Shown: positions 51,690-61,339 of the stretch, in pieces
Position numbering within the stretch: position 1 is the stretch's first letter
Layout of the letters: every line of letters begins with the position of its first letter
Source: Bacteroidota bacterium
Lineage (GTDB): Bacteria; Bacteroidota; Bacteroidia; Cytophagales; Cyclobacteriaceae
NCBI GenBank assembly: GCA_016191555.1
Contig: JACPVX010000037.1
Coordinates: 1 to 64,000 of the forward strand
Length of the DNA: 64,000 nt
Direction of reading: 5' to 3'
Translations under genes and position numbers: made by a program
Notes under the pieces: generated by a model
What the model saw: only the letters and a program-made list of their open reading frames with translations
Database searches by the model: none
Told to the model about the DNA's origin: nothing

Positions 51690-54218
51690 ATGACTAAAAA
51701 ATTACTTTTCCTTTTTCTATTCAGCAGTTCGCTGGTAATCGCACAAACCAATTTGCAAAGCCCTGCTCAATTTTTAGGTTATGAGCTGGGCGACCGGTTC
51801 AGCCGTCATCATCAAATGGTAGATTACTTTAAGCACGTGGACAATGCTGCCGAAAATGTTGTTGTCAAACAATATGGCGAAACGTACGAGCATCGTCCGC
51901 TCATTTATGCCATCATCGCATCACCCGATAATTTCAAAAATCTGGAGCAAATTCGATTGGATAACTTGCGCAGAGCGGGAATGGCAGACGGAACTCCTTC
52001 CACGAAAGTGGCCATTCTCTGGCTGAGTTACAATGTGCATGGCAACGAAGCGAACTCCATGGAGGCCGCTATGAAAACTATTTATGAATTGGTCAATCCG
52101 GCCAGTGCTAAGACGAAAGAGTGGTTAAAGAATACGGTAGTCATCATGGATCCCTGCATCAATCCCGATGGAAGAGATCGCTACGCAAACTTTTATAATC
52201 AGTACGGAAACTTACCCGCCAATGCCGATCCGCAAGCCCGCGAGCATGCAGAGCCCTGGCCACGCGGAAGAGCCAATCATTATTTATTTGACTTGAACAG
52301 AGACTGGGCATGGGAAACTCAAATTGAATCACAGGCCCGCATTAAACTATATAACCAATGGATGCCGCACGTGCACGTGGATTACCATGAGCAAGGCTAC
52401 AATTCACCGTACTATTTTGCACCTGCAGCTGAGCCCTACCACGAAGTGATTTCCAATTGGCAGCGCGAATTTCAAACCTTGATCGGGAAGAGCAATGCCA
52501 AATATTTTGATGAACAAGGCTGGTTGTACTTTACAAAAGAACGATTCGATCTGTACTACCCAAGCTATGGCGATACTTATCCTACTTACAATGGAGCCAT
52601 CGGGATGACCTATGAAAAAGGCGGAATCGGAGCCGGCTTATCGGTAATTACCAACGAAGGCGACCCCTTGACTTTAAAAGACCGATTGACCCATCACTTC
52701 ACTACAGGTATGTCCACACTGGAAGTGACATCTACCAACGCGAATAAATTGGTAGATGAATTCGAAAAGTTTTTCAAAGAAAATTTGAATAGCCCGGTCG
52801 CTCCTTATAAAACGTATGTGATCAAAGCTGATAACAATCCGGATAAGTTAGCGCGTTTTACCAACTGGCTTATGACTCACAGCATTCAATTCGGACATGC
52901 AGATGCGAGCAAAGCTACGCGTGGTTTTGATTACCAAACGCAAACAACAGGAAATGTGACCGTGAATGCGGAAGACATCATCATCAATATCGCTCAGCCG
53001 AAGGGTCGGTTTGTCACAACATTGTTCGAACCCACCTCGAAACTAACCGATTCACTCACCTACGACATCACCGCGTGGAACTTAATTTACGCCTACGATT
53101 TGAAAGCAGCAGCTCTATCTGAAAAAATCTCTATAGGTAAACCATATCAACCCAAAGCTTTTGTGCAAGAGCCTATTGCCAACAAACCGTACGCCTACAT
53201 CTTTACCTACCAAACCATTGCCGATGTTGAATTTTTAGGCGCACTGATCAAGAAAGGGGTGAAGGTTCGGAAAGCGATGTTGCCCTTCACATCCAATGGG
53301 AAAAAGTTTGAGCCTGGCACACTCATCGTTACACGAAGAAACAATGAAAGCATTGAAGACTTTGATTTAGTGGTGCAAACTGCCGCCAAAAATTTAGGAC
53401 GCAAAATTTATACAACTACTTCCGGCCTTGTAGAAAAAGGTGCGGATTTTGGTTCATCTGATGTCAGCTACATCCGCGCTCCGCGCGTGGCCTTGTTAGG
53501 AGGCGATCAAACATCTTCATTAGATCACGGACAAGTATGGCACTTTTTCGAGCAACAAATTCACTATCCTGTTACCATCCTTGGCACCGACTACTTCCGC
53601 AATGTGGATTTGTGGAAATACGATGTGCTGGTGGTTCCTGATGGCAACTATCGCCTGTTTGATGAGGGGACTGTTTCCATGATTGATCGCTGGGTAGGCG
53701 ATGGTGGTCGTTTGATTTTAATAGCTGGCGCCACTTCTTCCTTTGCAGAAAAGAAAGGCTTCGGGTTGAAAGAATTTGCCAGCGATGACCTGAAAAGCAA
53801 AGCAGAAAAAGAAGAAAAAGAGTTACGCGAAAAAGAAGGCCCGATCAAATTTGGCGATGCAGAACGAAAGCAATTAAGCAACTCCATTTTCGGAGCTATC
53901 TATAAAGTAACGATGGATAAATCGCACCCGCTCGCTTTTGGATTGAACGACACCTACTATTCTTTGCGCACATCAGAATTGCACTACAGCTATTTATCGA
54001 AAGGCTGGAACGTGGGCATTTTGAAAGGAAATCAAAAGCCATTGATTGGATTTGCCGGCACTAAAATCAACAAGAAGCTCGAGAACACACTTGTGTTTGG
54101 CGTGGAGGACAAAGGAAAAGGCCAGGTAGTTTATTTGGTTGACAATCCGCTGTTCCGCAATTTCTGGGAGAACGGCAAAATGATTTTCTCCAATGCCGTG
54201 TTTATGGTGGGTAGATAA
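51690..54218 (+). CDS. Exported M14-family zinc carboxypeptidase
   Basis: 842-aa exported protein: signal LFLFLFSSSLVIAQ. The M14 domain has Zn ligands in NVHGNEANSMEA near residue 115 (HxxE) and HVDYHEQGYNSPY near 230, with preceding IMDPCINPDGRDRY near 152 and the catalytic-side TYEKGGIGAG near 310. The C-terminal ~450 residues are beta-sheet rich, with a DUF-like accessory domain (VALLGGDQTSSLDHGQVWHFFE near 605) resembling a Rossmann/GATase-like module. It probably trims peptides outside the cell or in the periplasm. Its 3' end precedes two hairpins. Confidence 0.92.
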   Translation: MTKKLLFLFLFSSSLVIAQTNLQSPAQFLGYELGDRFSRHHQMVDYFKHVDNAAENVVVKQYGETYEHRPLIYAIIASPDNFKNLEQIRLDNLRRAGMADGTPSTKVAILWLSYNVHGNEANSMEAAMKTIYELVNPASAKTKEWLKNTVVIMDPCINPDGRDRYANFYNQYGNLPANADPQAREHAEPWPRGRANHYLFDLNRDWAWETQIESQARIKLYNQWMPHVHVDYHEQGYNSPYYFAPAAEPYHEVISNWQREFQTLIGKSNAKYFDEQGWLYFTKERFDLYYPSYGDTYPTYNGAIGMTYEKGGIGAGLSVITNEGDPLTLKDRLTHHFTTGMSTLEVTSTNANKLVDEFEKFFKENLNSPVAPYKTYVIKADNNPDKLARFTNWLMTHSIQFGHADASKATRGFDYQTQTTGNVTVNAEDIIINIAQPKGRFVTTLFEPTSKLTDSLTYDITAWNLIYAYDLKAAALSEKISIGKPYQPKAFVQEPIANKPYAYIFTYQTIADVEFLGALIKKGVKVRKAMLPFTSNGKKFEPGTLIVTRRNNESIEDFDLVVQTAAKNLGRKIYTTTSGLVEKGADFGSSDVSYIRAPRVALLGGDQTSSLDHGQVWHFFEQQIHYPVTILGTDYFRNVDLWKYDVLVVPDGNYRLFDEGTVSMIDRWVGDGGRLILIAGATSSFAEKKGFGLKEFASDDLKSKAEKEEKELREKEGPIKFGDAERKQLSNSIFGAIYKVTMDKSHPLAFGLNDTYYSLRTSELHYSYLSKGWNVGILKGNQKPLIGFAGTKINKKLENTLVFGVEDKGKGQVVYLVDNPLFRNFWENGKMIFSNAVFMVGR

Positions 54219-54255
54219 TCGAAATGACGAAAAAATTAGGGGTGAAGAATTCATT

Positions 54256-54277
54256 CAGGCTTCGTAACGGAAGCCTG
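54256..54277. other. Perfect hairpin after the carboxypeptidase gene
   Basis: CAGGCTTC / GAAGCCTG with loop GTAACG, 38 bases past the M14 stop. No T run follows, so it is not a standard terminator. Confidence 0.6.
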
Positions 54278-54281
54278 TATT

Positions 54282-54302
54282 GCAACTCGGCGGTTGCTTT
54301 TT
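54282..54302 (+). terminator. Rho-independent terminator for the M14 gene
   Basis: Stem GCAAC / GTTGC around TCGGCG followed by TTTTTA. It overlaps the minus-strand small gene's stop region. Confidence 0.65.
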
Positions 54303-54498
54303 AGGCGGCTAACTGAAGCCCCTTTTTACCCTTACGCAATGCCTGGCGGATTTCCTTCATCGCCTCTTTTTTGAAGGCGCTGTAATCCTGCTCTGGCTGG
54401 TGGATGATCGTTTTGATATAATTCAAAACTTCTTCCATTTGCATCTTGTCCATCGCGTCCAAACTTTGGAGGATGGCCAACTTCGGAGATTGTTTCAT
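54301..54498 (-). CDS. Small helical protein (65 aa), antitoxin-like
   Basis: 65-aa soluble protein. Its N-terminus (MKQSPKLAILQSLDAMDKMQ) and following VLNYIKTIIHQPEQDY form two predicted helices, with a basic tail EIRQALRKGKKGLQLAA. The general shape, a short helical protein with a KxxxM-like N-terminus and a basic end, is that of many stand-alone antitoxin-like proteins of Cytophagales, but no toxin gene is adjacent, so this label is tentative. Confidence 0.55.
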   Translation of the reverse strand: MKQSPKLAILQSLDAMDKMQMEEVLNYIKTIIHQPEQDYSAFKKEAMKEIRQALRKGKKGLQLAA

Positions 54499-54650
54499 AG
54501 GACAATTAGTGGTTGTCTACTACAAAGAACGGAAATAAGAGTGGTTGGTTCTTATCAGAAAGATGCTATTCACGAAAACATAATGTAGAAGTAATTTTTA
54601 TTAGTAAATCGAAGAAAAATAGCGGCATTTTTGCGCCATTTCTTCCTATT

Positions 54651-55814
54651 GTGAGAGTATTACTACTGCACCAGCATTTTAAAACACCAGTTACTGGGGG
54701 CGCTATCCGATCGTATTATTTGGCCAAGGCCCTTATTGAGCGCAATGCGGAGGTGATTGTCATAACCGCCACCAATCAGAAAAAGGCTTATTCGGAGGTC
54801 TATGAGCGGATTACCATCTACTATTTGCCTATTCCATATGATAACAAGTATGGATTTTTTCAACGAATAAGCTCATTCGTTCGGTTTATGATATCATCCA
54901 TTTCACAAGCGGGTAAACTGGGCAAAATAGACTATTGCTATGCTATTTCTGTCCCTCTCACGGTAGGTATCACTGCCATGTGGCAAAAAAGGCGAAGACA
55001 TGTACCTTTTATTTTTGAAGTGGGCGATCTGTGGCCCGAGGCACCCATACAAATGGGTTTCATCAAGAATTACTTCTTAAAGCAGTTTCTCTATTGGGTA
55101 GAAAAACGGATCTATCAATCGGCACATGTCATAGTGGGTTTATCACCCGCCATTCAATCTTCCATTCAAAAAATTGTGCCGCAAAAGAAGGTTTATAATA
55201 TTCCGAACTTTGCCGATTGTGATTTTTATAAGCCGATTTTTTCCGAAGGCAAACAGAAACTGGTCGTGTCGTACATCGGAGCAATCGGATTAGCTAACGG
55301 GCTCGATTATCTGATTGAGTGCGCCAACAATTGCCGCAAAGCAAATTTGCCGATTCAGTTTGTGATTTGTGGCGAAGGCGCTTTGCGCGAACGATTAGAA
55401 AACAATGCCAAGCATTTGCAACTGCAGAATCTAACCTTCATTGATTTTCAAGATCGAGACGGTGTTTTGAAAGTGATGGATGCTACAGATGTGTGTTTCG
55501 TATCGTACAAAAGATTGCCGGTGTTAGAGACGGGCTCACCAAACAAGTTCTTTGATGGACTGGCAGCCGGTAAATTGATCGTTACCAATTTTGGTGGATG
55601 GATTACTCGCGAAATCGAAGAGGCTCGCTGTGGTTTTTCAGTTGACCCGAATAATCCCTTGGATTTCGTTGTAAAGATTAAGCCATTTCTGGCCGATGAA
55701 AAATTGCTGCAGCAATACCAACAAGCAGCGCGTGCACTGGCCGAGCGAAAATTCTCTCGCAAAATATTATCCGAGCAATTTGTTAACTTGTTTGCATGGA
55801 AGAAGGAGAATTGA
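54651..55814 (+). CDS. Glycosyltransferase family 4
   Basis: 387-aa cytoplasmic glycosyltransferase with start at GTG 54651 (RVLLLHQHFKTPVTGGAIR), which gives the normal GT4 N-terminus; an ATG at 54513 adds 46 residues of non-homologous sequence and is less likely. Landmarks are the acceptor-side HQHFKTPVTGGAIRSYYLAKAL, PFIFEVGDLWPEAPIQMGF near 120, and the nucleotide-sugar site FVICGEGALRERL near 245 with the E-x7-E-like VLETGSPNKFFDGLAAGK near 300. Transfers an unknown sugar, probably in surface polysaccharide synthesis. A 53-aa gene overlaps its last 19 bases. Confidence 0.9.
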   Translation: MRVLLLHQHFKTPVTGGAIRSYYLAKALIERNAEVIVITATNQKKAYSEVYERITIYYLPIPYDNKYGFFQRISSFVRFMISSISQAGKLGKIDYCYAISVPLTVGITAMWQKRRRHVPFIFEVGDLWPEAPIQMGFIKNYFLKQFLYWVEKRIYQSAHVIVGLSPAIQSSIQKIVPQKKVYNIPNFADCDFYKPIFSEGKQKLVVSYIGAIGLANGLDYLIECANNCRKANLPIQFVICGEGALRERLENNAKHLQLQNLTFIDFQDRDGVLKVMDATDVCFVSYKRLPVLETGSPNKFFDGLAAGKLIVTNFGGWITREIEEARCGFSVDPNNPLDFVVKIKPFLADEKLLQQYQQAARALAERKFSRKILSEQFVNLFAWKKEN

Positions 55815-55957
55815 AAGCGAAGACAACCAAAAAGAAGGAACTGAAAGCTGAGCCGAAGAAAAAAATTCCACCAGCACCTCCAGAGGAAAACGAAAAGCCA
55901 TTTGACTTTGGTGGATTGCCGCAGCGCGATCTAAAAAAGAATTTAGGCTGCGGCTAA
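55796..55957 (+). CDS. Small basic protein (53 aa) overlapping the GT4 gene
   Basis: A complete frame from ATG at 55796 to TAA at 55955-55957, starting inside the GT4 gene in another frame and overlapping its stop by 19 bases. The product is Lys/Glu/Pro-rich (KKKELKAEPKKKIPPAPP) and ends in a compact motif FDFGGLPQRDLKKNLGCG with a Cys-Gly terminus. It overlaps the end of the convergent MurF-Alr gene by four bases. The overlap suggests coupled translation with the glycosyltransferase. I do not recognise a family. Confidence 0.6.
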   Translation: MEEGELKAKTTKKKELKAEPKKKIPPAPPEENEKPFDFGGLPQRDLKKNLGCG

Positions 55958-58389
55958 ATACTTTCTGCAAAAAACACTCGCTTTACACGCTCGCTCGTGT
56001 TAGTTAGTATTTCGTAAGGAATGGTTTGAATGCGCTGTGCCACTTCTTGTAGCGGCAGATCAGAACCAAATAAAATTACTTCATCGCCTTCTTGCGCATC
56101 GGTGCCGGTGACATCAATCATCGTCATGTCCATGCACACATTGCCAACTACCGGCACTTTTTTTCCACGCACCAAAACCAGCCCCTTTCCCTGACTAAAA
56201 CTGCGACTGAATCCATCGGCATAACCAATGGCAATGGTAGCCATCTTCATTTCTGAGGAGGCTTTTCCTTTTCGGCCATAGCCAATGGTTTCGCCCGCTT
56301 TGATGGTTTTGATTTGTGAGATGATGGTTTTCAACGTGGCCACCGGCACCAGTTGATTGAATTCTTCTTCGGTAGGATTAACACCATATAGCCCAATGCC
56401 CAATCGCACCATGTCCAATTGAAAATCCGGAAAACGTAAAATGCCGGGCGAGTTGAGAATATGCCGCAACGGACTAATGTTCAACGCTTGTGAAAGTCCC
56501 TCGTAAAAGCGTGTAAACTTTTCAAACTGCTCTTTCGAGAAGTTATCGTGAGTAGATTCATCAGCCCCGGCCAAATGTGAAAATACGCTGGCAATTTTTA
56601 GCTGGGGATTAGCGCGCAACAACGAAATGATGGCAGGTAAATCCGACTCATCAAAACCTAACCGATGCATGCCGGTATCTACTTCAATGTGAAGGGCTGC
56701 TTGTTTACCTTCAGTGAAATGACAGAATGCGGTGAGCATCTTTAAATTGTAGATGGCGGGTTCCAGCGAGAAAGCCAGCAACGAATGAAAATTTTCTTCA
56801 GCTGGGTTCATCACCATAATTGGCAACGCGATATTATTTTTTCGTAAGTCTACCCCTTCATCCGTATAGGCTACGCCCAAATAATCGACCTGATGAAACT
56901 GCAAGAGATTAGCCACCTCTTCGCTGCCGCTGCCATAGGCAAATGCCTTCACCATGGCCATCAGCTTTACTCCGGGGCGCAACTGCGATTTGAAATAATT
57001 CAGGTTGTTTACCATTTTATTCAAATCTATTTCCATCACGGTGCCGTGAATTTTCCGCTGCAAGCGACTGACAATCTTTTCAAATTGAAAGGCTCGAGCC
57101 CCTTTTACCAAAATCAATTCATCTTCGAATTGAGTGGTATCCAAACTTTGCAGGAACGCTTCGGTAGAAGGATAAAAATGTCTCTTACCGCCCAGTGAAA
57201 GATGCTTTTGATGTGCGAATAAAACGGGCCCAATCCCGATGAATTGGTAAAGAGGATAGCTCTTCAGTAATATCGAAACCTGATCGATCAATTCATTTTC
57301 GGTCAAGCCGGATTGTAAGATATCCGAAAGGATGACGGTTTTCTTTTTCTTTTGTTGACCGTTCAAAAAATCCAAACTGATTTTTAAACCAGCCAAATCA
57401 TTGTTGTACGTATCATCAATCAATTGGCATCGGTTTACGCCTTGCTTTAATTCTAAGCGCATGGGGATGGCGCGCAATAAATTTACTTTTTGTTGAATGG
57501 CCGGAGCGGCATAGCCGAAATACAATAAAAGACTGATGCAATGAAAACAGTTTTCGACTGAGGCTTTGTCATCAAACGGAACGTTGATTATAAAGGAGAT
57601 TCCTTTATAATGAACAGTATAACCGGAAGAACTCTTTTCAATTTGAATATCGGCCTTTGCGTGAAAACCCCAGCTGATCGATGGAATTCTTTGTTGCTGA
57701 ATATGTTTGGAAACGTCTGTATGATCGGCACAATAAATCAGGGATGAGACATTCTTGAAGAGTTTTAATTTCTCTTGAATCTTCTCGGTTTGATTTACAA
57801 ATCCTTCGTTGTGCGCGGTGCCGATGTTTGTAAAAATGCCAATGTTGGGCTGAATGATTTTTTCCAGTCGCTCCATCTCGCCACGTGTGGAAATGCCCGC
57901 TTCAAAAATTCCTAATTGATGGTGAGGAGCCATGCCCCACACCGACAAAGGCACACCGATTTGAGAATTGTAACTGCCCGGGTTTTTTACAATGCTTCGG
58001 TCGCCCTCTAGCAATTGATACAACCATTCTTTAATAATTGTTTTTCCGTTGCTGCCAGTAATGCCCACCACCGGAATGGAGAATGCTGATCGATGATGTG
58101 CTACAATGCTTTGCAAAGCCGAAAGTGTGGAAGACACTTGGTAGATATTGGCTAATGGAAACTGCGAAACACCTATCGCCTTCTCCACAATAAACTGGCG
58201 AATACCTAAATTGTATAAACTCTGAATGTATTGATGACCATCGTGCCGTTTTCCCGAAAGGGCAAAGAACACGGCCTCATCGGCAACCATCGGCTTTCGA
58301 CTATCGGTAATTAGATACGTGATTTTGCGATCCAACGAAAGCTGAATGACTTTACCGGAAGTGATCGATTCGAGCTGAGAGAATTGCAT
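55954..58389 (-). CDS. Bifunctional MurF (UDP-MurNAc-tripeptide:D-Ala-D-Ala ligase) / alanine racemase
   Basis: 811-aa cytoplasmic fusion, common in Bacteroidota. Residues 1-~440: Mur ligase with the ATP-binding GITGSNGKTIIKEW near 110 and IGIFTNIGTAHNEGF-type magnesium/acceptor segment near 185. Residues ~446-811: PLP-dependent alanine racemase with catalytic Lys in LMAMVKAFAYGSGSEEVA near 478, the Asp/His-Asp region and Tyr in GETIGYGRKGKASS. Supplies D-Ala and attaches D-Ala-D-Ala to the peptidoglycan precursor, linking the two steps. Single-gene unit. Confidence 0.97.
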   Translation of the reverse strand: MQFSQLESITSGKVIQLSLDRKITYLITDSRKPMVADEAVFFALSGKRHDGHQYIQSLYNLGIRQFIVEKAIGVSQFPLANIYQVSSTLSALQSIVAHHRSAFSIPVVGITGSNGKTIIKEWLYQLLEGDRSIVKNPGSYNSQIGVPLSVWGMAPHHQLGIFEAGISTRGEMERLEKIIQPNIGIFTNIGTAHNEGFVNQTEKIQEKLKLFKNVSSLIYCADHTDVSKHIQQQRIPSISWGFHAKADIQIEKSSSGYTVHYKGISFIINVPFDDKASVENCFHCISLLLYFGYAAPAIQQKVNLLRAIPMRLELKQGVNRCQLIDDTYNNDLAGLKISLDFLNGQQKKKKTVILSDILQSGLTENELIDQVSILLKSYPLYQFIGIGPVLFAHQKHLSLGGKRHFYPSTEAFLQSLDTTQFEDELILVKGARAFQFEKIVSRLQRKIHGTVMEIDLNKMVNNLNYFKSQLRPGVKLMAMVKAFAYGSGSEEVANLLQFHQVDYLGVAYTDEGVDLRKNNIALPIMVMNPAEENFHSLLAFSLEPAIYNLKMLTAFCHFTEGKQAALHIEVDTGMHRLGFDESDLPAIISLLRANPQLKIASVFSHLAGADESTHDNFSKEQFEKFTRFYEGLSQALNISPLRHILNSPGILRFPDFQLDMVRLGIGLYGVNPTEEEFNQLVPVATLKTIISQIKTIKAGETIGYGRKGKASSEMKMATIAIGYADGFSRSFSQGKGLVLVRGKKVPVVGNVCMDMTMIDVTGTDAQEGDEVILFGSDLPLQEVAQRIQTIPYEILTNTSERVKRVFFAESI

Positions 58390-58417
58390 GGGCTTTGGTT
58401 ATGTAGCCAATTGAAAA

Positions 58418-58753
58418 TTAAAACAACCTGGCTCCATTCGGCACTTGTTTATCTACGATTGTAAGCACGACATGCCCATTTTCGTTGGGGAAACCTGTTA
58501 CTAAAACCTCGGAAATAAAGGTGGCAATTTGCTTAGGAGGAAAGTTTACCACACAAACCACTTGCTTCCCAATCAACTCAGCCGGTTGGTAAAGATGGGT
58601 GATTTGAGCACTCGACTTTTTGGTGCCCAGCTCAGGACCCAGGTCGATCCACAGCTTAATGGCTGGTTTTTTGACTCCTTCGAAAGGCTCGGCTTTCACA
58701 ATAGTGCCGGCCCGAAGGTCTACTTTTGAAAAATCATCCCACGAAATGCTCAT
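58418..58753 (-). CDS. CsaA-type tRNA-binding protein
   Basis: 111-aa protein of the tRNA-binding (EMAPII-like OB fold) kind: [25 protein letters not shown] opening, [19 protein letters not shown] near 40, [16 protein letters not shown] near 70 and the end [14 protein letters not shown]. CsaA in Bacillus has chaperone-like activity and binds unfolded or secretory proteins and tRNA. It precedes the MurF-Alr gene on the same strand. Confidence 0.94.
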   Translation of the reverse strand: MSISWDDFSKVDLRAGTIVKAEPFEGVKKPAIKLWIDLGPELGTKKSSAQITHLYQPAELIGKQVVCVVNFPPKQIATFISEVLVTGFPNENGHVVLTIVDKQVPNGARLF

Positions 58754-58894
58754 CAGTCTAAGTGGTGTTTATTGGCTTCAATCGGTATACAGATAGAGTT
58801 TCTCTAGCTCCAGATAGCGGAATCTTCGATTTTTTTTCTATTTTGCGTATCCGAAACCAAAAGTACTCAAGGTTCGTAAGGAAAAGAGAGGTTT

Positions 58895-59245
58895 ATGAAT
58901 CAAAAATTCACACATCTGTTTTTTACGGTCTTCGCATTCTGTGCGATGTTGGTTTATTCTGCTCAGGCGCAAGAAAACCCACCAGCAGGTGAACCAAGCG
59001 AAGTTGACATAAAAGAACTCAACAGCCACCCTGAGCTTAACCTGAACGAAGATAAAACCTTATTGCTTGAATCAACAGAGCATCAAAAGCCACATGGTGC
59101 CGTTGTGACACGCGAACAAGCGGTATCCAAACCGTCAAAAGCCAAAGTAGAGAAACCAGCTGAGAAGGAAGAAGAAGATGCTCTGTCTTTCAACTTCTTG
59201 TATTACATCATATCCAAGTTTAAATACTCGGATATTGTTGACTAA
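58895..59245 (+). CDS. Small exported protein of unknown function (116 aa)
   Basis: 116-aa exported protein: signal peptide [19 protein letters not shown], cleaved near residue 26. The mature part is disordered and charged ([42 protein letters not shown]) and ends with the hydrophobic [17 protein letters not shown]. No recognised domain. Its end overlaps the convergent zinc-chaperone gene by four bases. Confidence 0.65.
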   Translation: MNQKFTHLFFTVFAFCAMLVYSAQAQENPPAGEPSEVDIKELNSHPELNLNEDKTLLLESTEHQKPHGAVVTREQAVSKPSKAKVEKPAEKEEEDALSFNFLYYIISKFKYSDIVD

Positions 59246-60450
59246 AGCGGCCACGGGTCGTTCCAGTTTTTCTTTTGCTTAGATGCTTCCCATTCACTCA
59301 TGTTCACCAGGCATGAAGAAAGTTCTTGTTCGATTACTTCCCGCTTTAGGTCCGTTCCAATAATCACCAACTCATTAATGCGGTCGCCAAAATCGCGATC
59401 CCATTTTTTCATAATCTCTTCCTGGTTTTCGAGGTAATCGGCACTGGCAGCTCGCTGCGCCATGCTGGTGGAGGCCCACCATTTGCCATAGGGTTCTGCT
59501 TTGGATGAACCGCCCGCCTGGCTCCACAGGATAGCCTCATTCGGGCGTGAGGCCAGCCAAAATATGCCTTTGCTGCGAAGAACATTTCCCGGCCAACGGG
59601 TTTGAATGTAATTCCAGAATCGTTCGGGGTGGAAGGGTCTGCGTTGACGAAACACAAACGACCCGATGCCATATTCTTCCGTTTCTGGTGTGTGTTTGTT
59701 ATTCAGTTCTTGTATCCATCCAGCCGATTGTTGCGCCCTCTCGTAGTCGAACTTTTTGGTATGAATGATTTCTTTGAGTGCTACTTTGCCGTAGCTGGAA
59801 GGAATGAGTGTGGCCTCCGGATTGAGTTTGCGCAGCACACCTTCCAGAAACACGCGTTGCTCGTTGGTTATCAAATCAATTTTGTTGAGGAGGATTACAT
59901 TGGCAAATTCTATTTGATCGGTGAGTAAGTTTACGATCGTACGATCATCCTCTGGCATATCAGTCAGTTTACGATCCAGCAAACGGTCGGCAGATCCAAA
60001 GTCGCGGAAAAAGTTAAACGCATCCACTACCGTCACCATCGTATCTAATTCGGCATAGCGCGTCAGGTCCAGCAGTTCATCGCCTGTGGCAAAACTAAAT
60101 GTTTGGGCAACCGGCAATGGTTCGGAAATGCCGGTGCTTTCAATCAGCAGGTAGTCGAACTTTTTTTGCTTCGCGAGTTTCTCTACTTCAATCATCAAAT
60201 CTTCGCGCAGGGTGCAGCAGATACAGCCATTGCTCATTTCTACCAGCTTCTCTTCGGTGCGCGACAAACGCACTTCGTTTTTTACTAATTGCGCATCAAT
60301 GTTTACCTCGCTCATGTCATTGACAATCACGGCCACTTTTAGCCCTTCGCGATTGTTGAGCACGTGATTAAGCAAAGTGGTTTTTCCGGCACCCAGAAAT
60401 CCGCTCAGTACAGTTACCGGTAACTTTTTAGTTTTAAGAAAGGGCATCAT
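59242..60450 (-). CDS. COG0523/CobW-family GTPase, ZigA/YciC-type zinc metallochaperone
   Basis: 402-aa cytoplasmic GTPase, third gene of a three-gene operon. P-loop [16 protein letters not shown] near residue 17, the metal site [15 protein letters not shown] near 72 (CxCC), the magnesium/GTP motifs [13 protein letters not shown] near 105 and ILLNKIDL near 190. The C-terminal CobW domain contains [10 protein letters not shown] and [16 protein letters not shown]0523 proteins deliver Zn to essential enzymes under zinc starvation and are typically under Zur control. Four-base overlap with the upstream His-rich lipoprotein gene. Confidence 0.95.
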   Translation of the reverse strand: MMPFLKTKKLPVTVLSGFLGAGKTTLLNHVLNNREGLKVAVIVNDMSEVNIDAQLVKNEVRLSRTEEKLVEMSNGCICCTLREDLMIEVEKLAKQKKFDYLLIESTGISEPLPVAQTFSFATGDELLDLTRYAELDTMVTVVDAFNFFRDFGSADRLLDRKLTDMPEDDRTIVNLLTDQIEFANVILLNKIDLITNEQRVFLEGVLRKLNPEATLIPSSYGKVALKEIIHTKKFDYERAQQSAGWIQELNNKHTPETEEYGIGSFVFRQRRPFHPERFWNYIQTRWPGNVLRSKGIFWLASRPNEAILWSQAGGSSKAEPYGKWWASTSMAQRAASADYLENQEEIMKKWDRDFGDRINELVIIGTDLKREVIEQELSSCLVNMSEWEASKQKKNWNDPWPL

Positions 60451-60830
60451 CGTGTATTTTTTAAATTTTTAATTCGGGTGCGGATCGATTCCAGTTGTGA
60501 CTGAAGGGCTTTTTGCAGCTCGAGCATTTGTTGTGCAGTAAGTTCTACTGCCGTGTGGGATGAATGATCGTGTGTATGCTCCGGCAATTCGTAGCCAGGA
60601 ACTTCCACCTGGCTGGATCGCCACGTTTCAAAGTCGGCAGCAATGGCTTGGACTGAATCTTGAATCAAGTTCATTCTTTTCAGTTCGGCCAGATCGATTT
60701 CAATTTCTTTTGAAATGAGATACGACATGTGATGTAGCACGGCTGCTTCCTTCCACATTTCATTTTCTTTGGAGGTGCTACACGCCATCGCTATGAGCGA
60801 TATTCTCAGTATTGTTGCTTTACAATTCAT
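60447..60830 (-). CDS. His-rich lipoprotein (127 aa), zinc-operon member
   Basis: 127-aa lipoprotein: hydrophobic N-terminus [12 protein letters not shown] with acylation at Cys17. The mature part is helical, with a His-rich motif [14 protein letters not shown] near residue 85 that may bind Zn2+, followed by a coiled-coil-like [22 protein letters not shown]. It overlaps both neighbours by four bases, so it is coupled to a DUF3299-like protein and a ZigA/CobW GTPase. A periplasmic zinc-binding role is an inference from the His cluster and context. Confidence 0.75.
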   Translation of the reverse strand: MNCKATILRISLIAMACSTSKENEMWKEAAVLHHMSYLISKEIEIDLAELKRMNLIQDSVQAIAADFETWRSSQVEVPGYELPEHTHDHSSHTAVELTAQQMLELQKALQSQLESIRTRIKNLKNTR

Positions 60831-61297
60831 GGTTGTATCAGTTCAGCATCTTTTAAAATGAAATTGAGGTGATTGATGTCGGTGCCGTTGAGTTGCAGCT
60901 TGCCACGAACGGAGATTACCTGATCGGGCTTTAGTTTTCGCTTTTTATTTTTGAACTGAACTTCCGCCACAGACTCCGGCCCTGCGCCACCACAGAAAAA
61001 GCAAGCCGCATACGGAAACTTTGACAATACAATAGAATTGCCATCCATATCCATGGGAATGAAATGACCCCGCAGGTCCATTTCCTTTCCTTCCTGCGCC
61101 CGCAGTTCTTTCGTGAAGGTGGGTACTAAGAAATACTCATTGATTTCTTTAAAGTAGGTTGACTTAAAAGGAACGCGCGCGAACATCTGCCATCCGTCTG
61201 ATCCGGGCGCAAGGGCGGAGATGGGAAGCGCTCCCAATATCAATAGCAAAGGAAGAGCCATGCTCCAGGTATTGCGCTTGTAATTGATTTTCTCCAT
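60827..61297 (-). CDS. DUF3299-like exported protein with CFFC motif, zinc operon
   Basis: 156-aa exported or membrane-anchored protein. A hydrophobic segment WSMALPLLLILGALPISALAP near residues 11-31 acts as signal or anchor. The mature domain opens WQMFARVPFKSTYFKEIN and carries DLRGHFIPMDMDGNSIVLSKF near 74 and YAACFFCGGAGPES near 97, the DUF3299 pattern with a CxxC (CFFC). First gene of a three-gene operon with the His-rich lipoprotein and the COG0523 GTPase; overlap four bases. A palindrome 5 bases before its start is likely the operator. A metal-related role is inferred from context. Confidence 0.8.
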   Translation of the reverse strand: MEKINYKRNTWSMALPLLLILGALPISALAPGSDGWQMFARVPFKSTYFKEINEYFLVPTFTKELRAQEGKEMDLRGHFIPMDMDGNSIVLSKFPYAACFFCGGAGPESVAEVQFKNKKRKLKPDQVISVRGKLQLNGTDINHLNFILKDAELIQP

Positions 61298-61301
61298 TTA
61301 A

Positions 61302-61316
61302 TGCAACGATGTTGCA
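61302..61316. promoter_or_regulatory. Palindromic operator 1 (Zur-like candidate)
   Basis: TGCAAC-GAT-GTTGCA, a perfect 6-3-6 inverted repeat, only five bases before the start codon of the DUF3299-like gene at 61297. With the copy at 61340-61354 it brackets the shared intergenic region. Assignment to a zinc-responsive repressor is inferred from the gene content. Confidence 0.65.
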
Positions 61317-61339
61317 AATATAGGGTTCATGTATTAATA

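Noticed and set aside
54513-54650. 46-residue N-terminal extension of the GT4 protein
   Set aside because: The GT4 family begins at the RVLLLHQHF segment; upstream codons show no homology and a GTG start fits.
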